DNA of 64,000 nucleotides from NCBI GenBank assembly GCA_037043015.1, contig CM073325.1, forward strand, positions 11,015,001 through 11,079,000, in the 5' to 3' direction. Below the pieces are notes generated by a model. It saw only the letters and a program-made list of their open reading frames with translations, had not been told where the DNA came from and ran no database searches. Numbering within the stretch: the stretch's first letter is position 1; every line of letters starts with the position of its first letter. The translations under genes were made by a program, and so were the position numbers. Shown one piece after another: positions 24,415 to 36,339 of the stretch. The stretch is from Bryum argenteum. Its lineage: Eukaryota > Streptophyta > Bryopsida > Bryales > Bryaceae.

Positions 24415-25190
24415 TTCCTCCCACCAACTCGGCGGCTCATCGAGCCCAGTGGCTAGTTTCCATCCTTCCTTCCCTCGGTTCTAGTTTCTCATCCTCCGCT
24501 CCCTTGTTTCTAGTTTCCCATCCTTTGTTCCCTCGTTAATGGTTAACCATTCCCACATCTATTGTTCTTCCTCCTCTATTCCCAAGTTCCTCAATACGAC
24601 TTTCTTTTTCTTCCTCATCTACTTGTCTCCTTGTCCCCTTGTCAACTTAAAAGTTTTGATTTGGCTTTCTTAGGTGTTTAGAGGTTAACCATAAAATAAC
24701 ATGGAGCTCAAAAAAAAAATATAAAATAAAAATCATTGGAATTTTCATTTATCGGAAACAAAGAACTTTTAATTCTATGAAGATTTTGAAGAGTTCTGGT
24801 AAGTTGCATTTGATTGTTATCCAAAGTTTAGTAGATTCATGAATGGGGACGAGGGGACAAGGAAGGAACAAACATGAGAAGGGGAGCATAGAACGAGGGA
24901 ATTAAGGATGGGGCATTGTGAACAAAAAGAAAGAAACCGGGGAGGAGAAACCGAGAACAAAAAAATAAGAACAAGGGAGGGGGAACCAAAAATGAAGGTT
25001 GGAAACATGGTACGGGGAACTAGAAACGAAGGAAATCAAAAACGAGAGTTGGGAGACGGGAAACGGGGAATGAAAATGAGATTCAAAAACAGAAGTTTGG
25101 TGAAGAGGAACAAAGGTACGAAAGACGAGTTTCCGAGAATGAAGAAAAGGAGATCGGAGAACTAGGAACAAGAGGAAGTATCATATTACA
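24415..25190. repeat. Pyrimidine-rich block followed by purine-rich block
   Basis: 24415-24650 is C/T-rich with recurring CTAGTTTCCCATCC-like words. 24840-25190 is G/A-rich with GGAACTAGAAACGA-like words, the inverse complement. They look like an inverted pair of one degenerate simple repeat. Open frames in both are composition artefacts. Confidence 0.5.
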
Positions 25191-25199
25191 GAAGCATAT

Positions 25200-27200
25200 T
25201 ATCACAGAGAAAGGGGAGGGTGCATATATATCTCTACTTGTGCATTGTGCACAAGGTCTTTGGAGCAACTCCTCTGAAGAAAGCATTAGCTCTTTCCTTC
25301 TAAAGAATACCAAATAAAGAGTTGCCTTGTCCCAACAACAGACACCTTATTTATTTATTTTTATTATTTATTTCTTTATTTCTTTTAAAATTTGTGGTCC
25401 AAACTATGATTGATAAAACAAACCTTTTGAATATAGTTTCCATTGTACAAAATTTGCAACTTTCATTACTTACCTAAAACATTGTAGCTTTAAAAACACC
25501 CAAATATAAAAAAAAAATTCTCCACCAGTACACAAAGTTGTTGATTAATACCACCCATATTCAGAATAATCATTATACTCCTCTTGTCCTAAATTGTCTC
25601 ATTGATACGCACTTTTCATTTTGTCTAATCGGCTTAACACAAGTGCAAATATGATATGAGCACTAGAAGGCACACACCCCTCCATGAGTGTGCATGTGAG
25701 AATCTTACTTTTAGTAAGGATTTGATTACCATACAATCACCCTCAATGTATCTCATGAGTACATATAGTAGGATGTCCAATTATATCTTAACCTATATTA
25801 GTCACTTCTAAAATTTGTAATCATTATTGTGAATGTTTACAAATAATATTCATCATAAAATTAGGAAAACTTCATCTTTTCTTGCTAATCGCTAAAAGAT
25901 AGTAAGACACTCCACCACTCCAAGTATAATGAGTTTCTTAAATGTACAAAAATAGGTGTTTATACCTTAAGTATCAAGCCCTTTCACCACCTCACTACAA
26001 TCTACGGAGTCTCTTGATCACCTCATTATGATATTACTCTACTCGTTCTATTACTATGCTTATCATCCATAATTTGATGCAATTGTCGATAACAACTATA
26101 ATGATATGGAGATCACTATAAAAAATTCATTTTTACATTGTTTAACCTCACAAGTTAGCAAGAACAACATGTTTTGTTGCTTGAACTTCTCCATTCAATT
26201 CTTCTCTCATTGATATCAATTGAGCTCTGAGCAAGGAGTTCCTAATCAATTCTACTCAATCTTTCCCACGCCAAAACATAATGGATATTGGAGCAAACAT
26301 TATCAAATTATATGTGATTGCAAAGCTCTTGGTGGGAGCCTTCCATCATCTGAACTAACTGCCATGAACATCTTAATCTCACCAAGTCCGTTCATAGTAT
26401 GTGTTGGACATTTTTGGTCAGAGGGAGTATAAGTTTGGCAGGAACATAATAACAATTTCCAATAACAATCCTGCAACCTTCAAAATACTACAATGGTACA
26501 AATTAAGAGCAAAGAGTTAATTCTCAACCCTATACTGCAAGTAGGTAAAGTTTTAAATGTCATCCTCAGTGATGCATCAACGAAAATATATGTTTTATTA
26601 TCTAGGGCGATTACTTGGAATTGACATTTTGACACTCCTCACTAAAAACAACCCAAGCTAATCTCCACCTCAGCATGCTTCAGAGGTTTCACTCTGCTCC
26701 ATCGCTTGTGACTACAGCTCAAGACAAAAAGCAACACTGCAAAATTCATCCCTCATAATCTTCATAGAAGACTTTGTACGAGCAATCAAAGACTGCCCAT
26801 CTAAGTGACATCAACCTAAACGCATGCTGACAACAACAATCTAAAGAGATATTTTCCAGCCGAAATAAAAACAGGGCTCGGTCAACAATGACGAGAGAGA
26901 CAGCTGCTCTAAATCACACGTTTTCGAAAGCCATGCTCCAGTAAAAAGTTGCATTATTGATTGGCCAAGAACAAAGGAAAGCAATGCTCAAAAGCTCCAT
27001 TTCAAAACACATGAAAGCAAGCATTGTGTGATCAAGCGGTTGAGGACGAGAAACGCAGCCATGGCGCTCGTCAATGATGGGGACAATTATATACCTGATT
27101 GCAAGAGGAACATGCGAATGGAGATATGGCTGCAAGCATATCCCTTCCGGACATTCAGTTGCTTCTACTGTTATCCCTACAATACAAAGTACCTTGTACT
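25200..27200. other. AT-rich intergenic DNA, no gene seen
   Basis: No domain-bearing frame, RNA gene or clear transposon end was recognised. The last part (26900-27275) is probably the 3' untranslated and downstream region of the S26-like gene A on the minus strand. Confidence 0.4.
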
Positions 27201-27275
27201 TCTCGTCTCGTCTCCCGGGTCTGCATGGACGTGAAATTTCATGACTGAAAAACAGTGATTGAGATCTACTCCAAA

Positions 27276-28663
27276 TCACTTGTCGTTTGTCATATCTTCA
27301 ACGTCAAGTTCAACCGCCAATACTGGCGAATCAGCATGCATTGCATCGTCACTGCCATAAAGCAATCCGTCAGTGAGCGGCTCTGATCGGTAGAATGAGC
27401 TATAAAAAGGTACGTTCCTACTTGGCGTTGGTGGTACCGTGTTAAAGACAAACGAATCCATTGCTAATATCGTAACTATTAGCACTTCTAAAACCAAGTG
27501 CGCACAAATCATTTAACATCCTCAAAAAGAGGAAAGCTATCAATATGAACTAAATGCTTACTCCACTATGCAAGTTTGCAGAGTAGTAAATAGTGGTCGT
27601 TTACCTGTTCACCACAAAACCATGATCAACTGGAGAGCGTGTGCCATAGATCGCCCTCCCGATAATATTACTTATGGGTAATGGACCGAAGCTCCGACTG
27701 TCCCTGCATTCCTGCAAGCAGAAAACACGCTCATGCCCACTGAAAATTGATGTATTGCAACCTAATTTATGCTTCTTGTGTGGCTCTCAATCACAATCAT
27801 GTTCATGTTTTTAACCTCACACTATAACTCCAAGTTTCACATGAGTTAACAAATTTGATCTATAGACAAACAGAGCTCAGAATTCTCATGACCTACAGAG
27901 AATGACAGAAACTCTTATATTGTGTAACCTGATTTATGGTTCTGTGAGCAAGTTCGTGTCTATGCTGAAACCTTGCACTATAGCATCTAGTTTTTAACTC
28001 CAATTTTGATCAATAGACAAAGAAAGCTTCCAGATATTATGCATACCGGTACCTTGGGACTCAAGGTCTCATTGTCACAGAGCACCCAACATGATCCAGA
28101 GGGGAGCCGGAAAGGCTCCTCTACGGTGCTTGACGAAACCATCTCTTCTCCTTCTAATGCTGCAACTCTCCTCACTAATTTTACTTCTGGATTTTCTGGA
28201 TCCTTCAGCATGACCACATCGCCAACAAACACTGATCTGCACAGTGAAAGGAATTGCTTGAAAATAGGCTCTCAAAATCAGAGTGAACACAAGTTTAAGA
28301 ATAACGCATACCTTGGACTTGGCCGCGGAAGAGGACGGATGAGTAAGGTTTCCCCTTGGCTAGCAAATGTCGGCGTCATTTCAACACCTTTCACAAGATG
28401 CTTGAAAGTGAGACGCCCCTGTTGTAGATTCTTAAACAGGTGATCATAGATTTCCTTCTCTTTGATATCTCCCGTTTCATAGCTCTATTATAAAAGAGTT
28501 AAAATATCAGTACGACGTACTCTGAAATATCAGTGAAATGTACTCAAATGGCAAGAGAATGGCAGAAACGAATGGTGTGAGAGCTACTTACCCTGAGACT
28601 TCGCGCAAACGAAACCCTAACTTTGGCCAAGAGGTAGCGCGCGTATGTCACCGGCGAGCCCAT
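27276..28663 (-). CDS. S24/S26-type signal-peptidase-like protein A, 203 aa
   Basis: Member of the plant S24/S26 peptidase-like group related to mitochondrial inner membrane protease (IMP) but without its key residues. Exons: 28663-28592, 28484-28312, 28236-28053, 27711-27605 and 27351-27276; all junctions fit GT-AG and phase. The protein begins MGSPVTYARYLLAKVRVSFA, consistent with an organelle-targeted or membrane-proximal N-terminus. The region equivalent to the catalytic serine box (SMxPT) reads VEMTPT, with Glu59 in place of Ser. The box with the general-base Lys reads LVRRVAALEG, with Arg104 in place of Lys. The conserved GDVVMLKDP and DSRSFGPLP segments are kept. Length suits the family (about 200 aa). 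It probably has a structural or regulatory role rather than proteolysis. Paralogue at 47332. Confidence 0.85.
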
Positions 28664-31300
28664 GGCTTTCTTCAGTAGTTGTGACCAGCCAACCGCATCT
28701 CTTGAGTGACGCGAAATCACTAGAGAGGAATGCCTGGTCCAATTTTCTTAACCTCCTGTCAGGGGTTTGTTCCTAGGGTTTTAGATACACAAAAGCAAAA
28801 GAGCAATTCAGACACTTCATCGGTTTAAATCCTTCTTACAACACGGCATTATTGGAGGAAACCAGAGCCCTAGCTAAGATGATCACAATCCACAGGGAAG
28901 CAGAGCATTCGAACCCTAATTCTGGTCAAATGGGGAGATCTTTCGCTTAACAAAGGGCATGCTTGGGCGCGTGAGTTTGATTATGTTATCTAGAGCCCTA
29001 TCTAACTAAAGCTAGCAATTGTTACATTAATAAGAATACACGCCAAAATTGCGATGTACGCTTGCAGTGTGGGCCAGAATTCTGCGGATTCGAAACGAAA
29101 AACGAAGCGGTTTCTGTTGCAAAACAGGCATGTGGAAAATCTGAAGCGGAATTTTTCGAAAGGCTTACAAATCTCGTAAAGCTGGTGTAGAGGGAGGGCC
29201 ACAGCGACAGAGCGCTTCTGCACGACAATTGACGAAGGACGCGACTAGAGAGGGAAGGAGGTGACAACTGGTGATAGCCTGTCTCACCCATCTGTGCCAC
29301 CGGCTGGTCCCGGTGAAGGACCGGAATCGAAACCGTTGGATGGTGGGTGACGTTGGTTCAGGAGATCATGCCACGTGGCAAATTATTGATCATAGCAGTT
29401 TTTATTGAGTTTTTTCAATATTGAACTTCTCCATACCCAATTTGAGGGCAACGTGATTAGAGTGTTTGTCCGACCTATCCTTGAATGCCTGCACAAAGAT
29501 TATTACATCAATGGTGAGACTATTGTTGCTTGCACTTTGTCATTTAGGTCATGCAATGCTTTTCAAGAAGGGTGATGGCAATTCAAGTTTGAATTACTGT
29601 AAGACTCTACCGTATACATAATTAGATGAGCTATTGATATATTCAATCATTTGTTGCCTACTTGTAAATATTATCCAAATAATTAACACAAGTTGTAGTT
29701 CTATATTGCACATTCTAGTTCGATTCGGTGTCAAATGTTTTTTTCTTCTTTCCTTTTCATTTTCTTTTTTTTAAATTTTGTTTTTGACTTAGTCAAACCA
29801 ACCTTCTCAACAATGCTTGCATACAAATGACATTGTTATCAAATGTGAAGTTTCCAAAAAACTTGGCATATTCAATATTGATATAATTTATGTGGAATTG
29901 GCCTAGAAGGTATAATATATCCTCTCATAATTTGTGACCTATAGTGAGAATGGTAGTTCTCTTTAAATTAGAATGATATATTACTTCACACGTTTCAGTT
30001 TAGCGATTGTTTAATTTAGATACTAGCTACGCATATTTATAGAAGTTCAAAGAATCCATAAGTTTCTCTTATAACATGACTATCCTTGAGTTCACTATAA
30101 AATAGGTTTAAGTTTCTCACCATTGGTATTATAACCTACATGCATAGACAATTAACAATAGATTGAATAAACACTCGATCTAAGCTAGTCCTCAAAACAT
30201 ATTCGTATTCATTTAAAATATCAAAAACATTGATAGAATATTTTTAAACCTTCTTTATGTTCCTAGCTCTCATTTGCAATTGTGCACAAATTGTTTTCCA
30301 TCACACATTTCCATAAACCTGAATACAATCTTTATGTAAAAAAATGACATTTTGGATGTAGAGTAAAAAATTTAAAGAGCCCTGACTTCTTCATCCGAAG
30401 TCCTTTCGGACAGAATCATTTGGGTTGGATTCCAAACGAAGTTTTAGTAAGGTGATAAAAACTGCAGACCCATATGATAAAGTATGGATTTAATCTTGAA
30501 GCTATGATGTGTGTTTTTAACACTTTACCTCCAAAACTGCCCACTTTTTATGTTAGCCAAGAGTTGTCAATTTGTAATGTATTTTGAGGATTGTAACCGT
30601 AGGATCCAGTACCCAACTTGTACATAATGATGTATGCCATATCTCAAATTGGAGTTTGTCACCATTTGTGAGATTATGATATACAAAGCTCGATATAAAG
30701 TTGATTTGTCTTCTTGTCAATAGGAAAATCAATGCTTTTAAGCCCAAAGAAACCATTCCGGAAGAAATCTAATCTTCAGCTCCTCGATTCTTGTTCCTAG
30801 GCAAGTTCATAAAAATTCTACTGTCATACAACATATAAAACATATACAAGAGCTTAATTTCTCATAATGGATTTTGCTGAAATCCCATGACAAAGGCCAA
30901 GTTTTTACAAAAAAAAATAATGTAAATAATTATCACACAGGAAATTATAAAAAACAATAAGAACGTGCATTGGTACCCTCTTTAAAATCAAAAAATTATA
31001 AAAATAAAATAGATCTCAAAGTTGAAACAATATTATTTTTTGAGTCTAAAGGTTATGCACATGTCATTTATGTTACAGGACTGATGCAAGAAATTTCCAA
31101 ACTATTTACGGGATAAAAGAACTCCAAACATGTAGTGAAATTGGTGTGGATAAAGTCTTTGGTCAACCTATCCTTGTATGTTATTACTTTGAAGTCACAA
31201 CTCCAACTACTACCATTGAATTGAAGGGCACTCTACTTAAAAGGTTACTTTGATGGGAATGGAATTGACTTTTAATGGTACAAAACAAAACTTTCCTAGA
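28664..31300. other. Intergenic DNA between the S26-like gene A and MYB-CC B
   Basis: 28664-29330 is GC-richer and is probably the promoter and leader of the S26-like gene A. The rest is AT-rich. A dispersed-motif copy lies at 29457-29483 and another at 31149-31176. A diverged interspersed repeat is at 30330-30800. Confidence 0.45.
30330..30800. repeat. Interspersed repeat, relatives at 38590-38930 and 40572-40900
   Basis: The three regions share a run including TAATGTATTTTGAGGATTGT, GATCCAGTACC, CACCATTTGTGAGAT and a final TTCCTAGGCA-like word. The first part of this copy also resembles the start of the 964-bp element (GACATTTTGGATGTA). Copies 2 and 3 start with CCCCTAAA. These are probably further non-autonomous TTAA elements; ends not resolved. 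Confidence 0.45.
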
Positions 31301-31824
31301 AGACAAACAAGCACGATGGGGTCCCATGATGATGGTCAGACGTCCCCCATCATGGCATGCCATGCCATGCACACGGTCACAGGCACCCTAACTCCACTCC
31401 CGACAACTCAAGGCGCGTGGCCCAACGCCAAACGACGAACCGACAGATAACGACGAACGAGAAAAGCCACATCTTCGTCCGCTTTTCCAGCCCCTCAGTC
31501 CCCCACCCCACCCCCTTCGTCCAACGTTCGTCCGTCAGTGGTCTGTCCACCAACAAACAAGACCCTGCTACTGTGCTCCCTTCGTCTTCAGCGCGAGAGA
31601 AAGGCATGGCCATGGCTCGATTTGCCGGTGACTAACGAACTGAATCCCCTCTTTCTAGCATACCCTTTTCCGTTTCCTCGCTCGCACACGCCTTGTCTCC
31701 TTGCTTGCTCTTTTCATGGGCTCCTGTGATCGTGCATTGCAACCCTAGGATCGTGAATGTTTGCGAACAAGAAGAAGAAAAAGAAGTAGAAGAAGTGAGT
31801 GAGCAATTGAGGGGTTAGGTAGCT

Positions 31825-33469
31825 ATGGCATTAGTTCCTGTGGGTGGAGGTGCGCAGTCGACTTCCAGCAACCAAGACCGGGGACCTCAGTCCATGTACA
31901 CTGCCAGCTTCTCAAGCGATGGCGGTATCAGCTCTGCTGATCCGAAGCCCCGCTTGCGATGGACCCCGGAGCTGCATGAACGCTTCGTCGATGCGATTTC
32001 CATGCTCGGTGGCACCGACAGTACGTCTCTCGCTTCACAGCAATTTTTTTTTTTTTTTTTTCTCCTACCATGCAGACCACATTTCTTGTTAGTATCAGCT
32101 CTTCTTTATTGTCCTATCTGGCTTGTACTAGGATGATGCAATTCATTGAGTTTAGTGCCTTGTCGATCGCTGCATGTACGGTGATAGTACTGGAATTTTA
32201 CATTTCTTGTCCGAGGTTGGGATATTATGTAGCCTGTTTTTTACTTCTTAGTGACAGTGGGGTTTGTTTTTTGACCTTGTTTTGGTTTCATTTGAAGTGC
32301 AGAAGCCACGCCGAAGGCTCTGATGCGCGTGATGGGTGTCAAGGGTCTTACTCTATACCATCTGAAAAGTCACCTCCAGGTTTGCCTGTCTTCCTGCCAC
32401 TGTATGTTCTCCAGTCATTTTCTTCTCTTGAGAAATTTCGTGATGTAAGGGAGAATCATGTAGGTTCAGGATTAAGGAGCTATAGCTGTTATGATTATGG
32501 TTAGTTGCTTGTGCAATCGTCTTTGCTATAACATCGCTGTTCTTGTATACGAGCATGTTCTACGGATCTAATCTAAGCTGTGGCTGTGTATTTGATTTGC
32601 AGAAGTACAGGCTTGGGAAGCAGCAATGTCGTGAAAGCAATGGGCATGAAGGTGCTAGGAGTGGTACGAAAGCTTATCCATATAATTCAGATGCCTCATT
32701 TCAAGGTCACATCATTTGTCCATTATCTTAATAGTTCCGTTGTTCCTTGAGCAGCATCTCCGGCGGCTGTACAACGGACAAGCAGCGCTTGTAGCGACGG
32801 GCCAAGCACTCCAACCCCAACGAAATCTCAAAACCAAGAGTAAGTATCCAACTGTTTCATGGGATTCTTCCCCTTATTCATTCTGAAAATCATTCACCTT
32901 GGTGGTTGCTATGTTCCAGGGGCTTTCAAATATCCGAGGCCATTCGGATGCAGATGGAAGTTCAGCATCGTCTTCAAGAGCAACTAGAGGTTTGCCTCTT
33001 GCTTGAAATTTGCACGCTTTTCTCATGGAGAATCTTTTGCTAATTCTACGCTTGGATGTTTCAGGTGCAAAGGCAGTTGCAATTGAGGATAGAAGCGCAA
33101 GGGAAGTACTTACAAACCATACTGGAAAAGGCAAAAGAAGCACTAGGCAATCACATAGGAGCTTCCCCGGGGCTGGAAGCCGCACACGCAGAGCTCACCG
33201 AGCTAGCCTCAATAGTAAACAACGAGCCCATGAACATGTCTTTTCCTCGACTGGCGATGCCGGAGCTTCCAGCTCTAGAGGATGCTAACAACAACAACAA
33301 CAACAACAATCTTCCTCGCCAACATTCTCGTGTATCGGATAGCTCCTCGCAGAAGAGCTATGTCACGAATGTGGCTGTTAACCCAGAAGACAGTGGTGGT
33401 GCCTCTGCCAGTTGCGAGAATCAAGCGTCCACAGGTACCATTCTGAACCACAATCAGTCAACTGAGTAA
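31825..33469 (+). CDS. MYB-CC (GARP) transcription factor B, PHL/MYR-like, 297 aa
   Basis: Paralogue of the factor at 6831-9592 and also predicted nuclear and DNA-binding. Exons: 31825-32020, 32303-32379, 32603-32663, 32755-32839, 32920-32989 and 33065-33469. The frame is continuous and splice sites are canonical. MYB repeat: PKPRLRWTPELHERFVDAIS to GLTLYHLKSHLQ. Coiled coil: RLQEQLEVQRQLQLRIEAQG. An Asn run (AAC repeat) lies in the acidic C-terminal part. The first four intron phases (1,0,1,2) equal those of factor A. Copy B also has a phase-0 intron between EQLE and VQRQL that A lacks. The end is uncertain: a donor at CACAG|GTACC (33434/33435) is at the same place and phase as A's last intron and could join the TTTTGCAG at 33566, ending in VKKHET. 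Confidence 0.88.
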
Positions 33470-34150
33470 TAGATCTCAATTGGAAGCTCCTTGTTGACTC
33501 AATCGGAAGTTCCTTGTTTACAAATGAAAGATCTATCACTCAATTGAGAGTACCTTGTTTTGCAGGGGTGAAGAAACACGAGACCTGAAGTTGCTTTTGA
33601 TGGCACTCGGTTCGATTCAAGGCCCTGTTTTGTCGAAAGGGAACCTTCGAATGTGTCATTGCTATACTTTGTACAGAAGTGCCAGTATAATGTAGTGATG
33701 TAACCTCTTTTGACTCGGACATACATGTAAGTAAAATAGTCAAACCGTGATTTCAATCAATCAATCCATCAAAACAGATACTCCTCGATGTTGCTGCTGA
33801 CTCTTTGACATGAACTTATATTGATGGCTGAGGTCGGATGATGTTATGGGAGCTTTGTAAACAGGATATTATTGAGAACAGACAAGAGAACAGGGGAGGT
33901 TTAAGACAAGCTATCTATGCTATGATTTGTACTGAATTTATTTCATGTAAAGTAGTTGTTTGGCTTGAAAATCATTCTTCCAGCATTGAATTCTTGGTCG
34001 TACATTCTTTCATGTACAGTACAGTCAAAGTGGTTGGTATTCGCTGTAGCACTTTGGTTGACAGACTTTCTGTTTTGTCAATAAAGTATCATCTTGTTTA
34101 CAGAATGGGGGGAAGTAGGCCCAGGGACTTCTGATCTGCCTGGAGTACTT
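33470..34150. other. 3' flank of MYB-CC B
   Basis: Probable 3' untranslated region and downstream sequence. Candidate acceptor TTTTGCAG at 33559-33566. No further gene. Confidence 0.4.
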
Positions 34151-34160
34151 TGGCTGTTAA

Positions 34161-34786
34161 CCCTTAACCCCTAAATCTCCTTGTTGCAAAACTGTCTAAG
34201 TTACAAAATTTGACCTTCCTTTAGATTAAGCTCAAAAAATCTTAATCTAAGAATTATTTTAAATATTCAACCGTAAGATCTCAAAGTTCACTTGACATTC
34301 TTTTCACATACCAAATTTGAACCGTTCATTCTTCCTCATTTGTGAGATTATAATGGTCAAAGTTGGCTGAGTCTTTCTCCTGCGGGAATCTCCAAAACCC
34401 ATTTCGGGTTTTAAGGAGAGTTAGGGGTTAAACGCCCATGGGGTCTAAAACGGGCAGCCCAAAATTGGATCACAGCATCTTTTGGACTTGGGCATCATGA
34501 ATAGTGCACTTTTTGAACTTGGGCATCATGAATAGACCAATCAATGATGAGCTTGCAACCTCCTACAAGGTTATGTACCACCCCAACCTACCTACCACAA
34601 TCCTTTCAAAGCACAAAATCATTTATACAAATTGTGATTTGAGTTGTGAAATTTCACTTTTTGAATGCATCACAAGAAGGTGACCAGTTTGAGATCAAAA
34701 TATAAGTGAAAAGTTGAGTACAGTGAGAGCTACAGAGAAGATTATGTTGGAATCAAGCCCCTCGGGCTTGCTTGGGCGTTTAAGGG
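34161..34786. mobile_element. TTAA-flanked MITE (family Y), interrupted by another MITE
   Basis: The right end GGGCGTTTAAGGG is followed by TTAA (34787-34790). The left end CCC follows TTAA (34157-34160) and its terminal repeat CCCTTAAACGCCC is split by the insertion at 34168-34427. Removing the insert and one TTAA gives 362 bp, exactly the length of the copy at 42644-43005, which is in the opposite orientation. No ORF. Confidence 0.75.
34168..34427. mobile_element. 260-bp MITE (family X) inserted in the terminal repeat of another MITE
   Basis: Termini CCCCTAA and TTAGGGG, flanked by TTAA at 34164-34167 and 34428-34431. The target TTAA is the one inside the outer element's CCCTTAAACGCCC repeat. 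A diverged relative lies at 19389-19626. No ORF. Confidence 0.75.
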
Positions 34787-34790
34787 TTAA

Positions 34791-35367
34791 ATCAGAGCCT
34801 AAACAAATTATGAGGTTGGTAAGTTATTAGGTAGATGGCTCAAATTTCAGATTGGGAAGCTTATTGGGGGAGTATTCAATTCTGTTAAGTGTGCGAAGTA
34901 TGTTGGAGACAAGATCAGTTGGAATTTTATGGTTTGGAATTAATTTGAACTAGTTGTGAAGTTTGGAAGGAGGACTTGTAAGTGAAATTAAAACCAATTA
35001 GTTTAGAATACACACTAACTCTCGTGATGCACATAAGGTTTATCGTATCTAGATTGGTAAAAAATTTAAGGATAAGTGAGAATCATATTAATTTATTTTG
35101 ATGTCATTAGAACTACAATCAAAACATGCACTCTATGTCATTATGAAGAAGTCATTAGGACACTACAAACTGTTACTAATGACATAGTGCTAAGTTTCTC
35201 TTTAGGTTTTGCAGACATTAGATACCTACCAACGGCTTTGATAGGAGAATGAATTTGAGACTAGAGTGGATTTACAGTCAACCTCTATGGGCACTTTTGC
35301 TTAGAACTCTTTTCTTTTAGCGTTCTTTTGTGTTTGTCACCATCTCATTGTAATTATTTAGAAATTT
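34791..35367. other. AT-rich spacer between two MITEs
   Basis: No gene, RNA gene or repeat recognised. Confidence 0.4.
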
Positions 35368-35371
35368 TTAA

Positions 35372-36335
35372 CCCTTAAACGCCCACGAAAAACGACATTT
35401 TGGATGTACATCCAGAAACTTTGAAGAGCCATATCTTCTTCATCCGAGGTCCGCTTTGGATGAAATCACTTGGATTAGGTTCCAAATCAAGTCTAGTTTG
35501 TGTTGTAAAGTTTTCAAACCCATACAATAAATTATGAATTAATGGAATGCACTTTAGTGAAGACAACTCTTGTTTTTGGGTTTACAAGCATGGGGCATGT
35601 ATTACCATTGCAAGCCAATTATGTGAAATTAAAAATAGTTTTCATGATTTTTTCTCATGGTATGATCTTAAGGTGATTCTTAACAACTTTGTAGTGAGAA
35701 GTTTTTTGATCCAAATGATTTTGCTATTGGATTTGCAATGATGTTTTGTCAACAAAAAAAGTGAGAAAATGGATGATATTTGAGGAGCTATATCTCCCTC
35801 ATCCACCGTTGGATTTCAACTTAATTTTTTGGGATGGCCTCCAATTAGAGTCTAGTCTAAGTGGTAGAAACCTTAACAAGATCGAAGATGTTTTGAAGAT
35901 AAGGCATGAAATTGAATGCAAAGGGTCTAGTTTTGGACTATTATTCCTTTGTAAAATGTTTGGTAGTTTTTACCATTGCATGGCTTTTATTTGAGCCAAG
36001 AAATTTTTTTGATGAATATTTGTTGGGTAAAGGACTTATTAAGATGAAGGTGAACATCTTTCTAGTTGGTGATTTTTTCATTGCAATAGGTATATTGGAA
36101 GCATTTCCACCTCAAAGTGAAAATGATGAAATTTTGCAGTTTGTTTTTGATAATAATATGTTATGATCTCCCGATCTATAAGGCCTCATGACTCAAATTT
36201 TGGTCCACATGATCTTCGATAAGTCTATTACAAGTTTGTACGGTTGAGATCTTAATAGCTTCTCTTGATTTTCATCTATGACGATTTCTATGGAAATGTG
36301 CTTTTTTGCTAAAAATAGGCTCGGGCGTTTAGGGG
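35372..36335. mobile_element. 964-bp TTAA-flanked non-autonomous element (family Z)
   Basis: Left end CCCTTAAACGCCC after TTAA (35368-35371); right end GGGCGTTTAGGGG before TTAA (36336-36339). It shares terminal repeats with family Y but has a different, longer AT-rich interior. The interior ORFs (up to 121 codons) show no transposase motifs. Diverged relatives lie at 340-977 and 30330-30500. Confidence 0.7.
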
Positions 36336-36339
36336 TTAA

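Noticed and set aside
24817-25171. Overlapping frames in the purine-rich block
   Set aside because: Composition artefacts; no conserved pattern on either strand.
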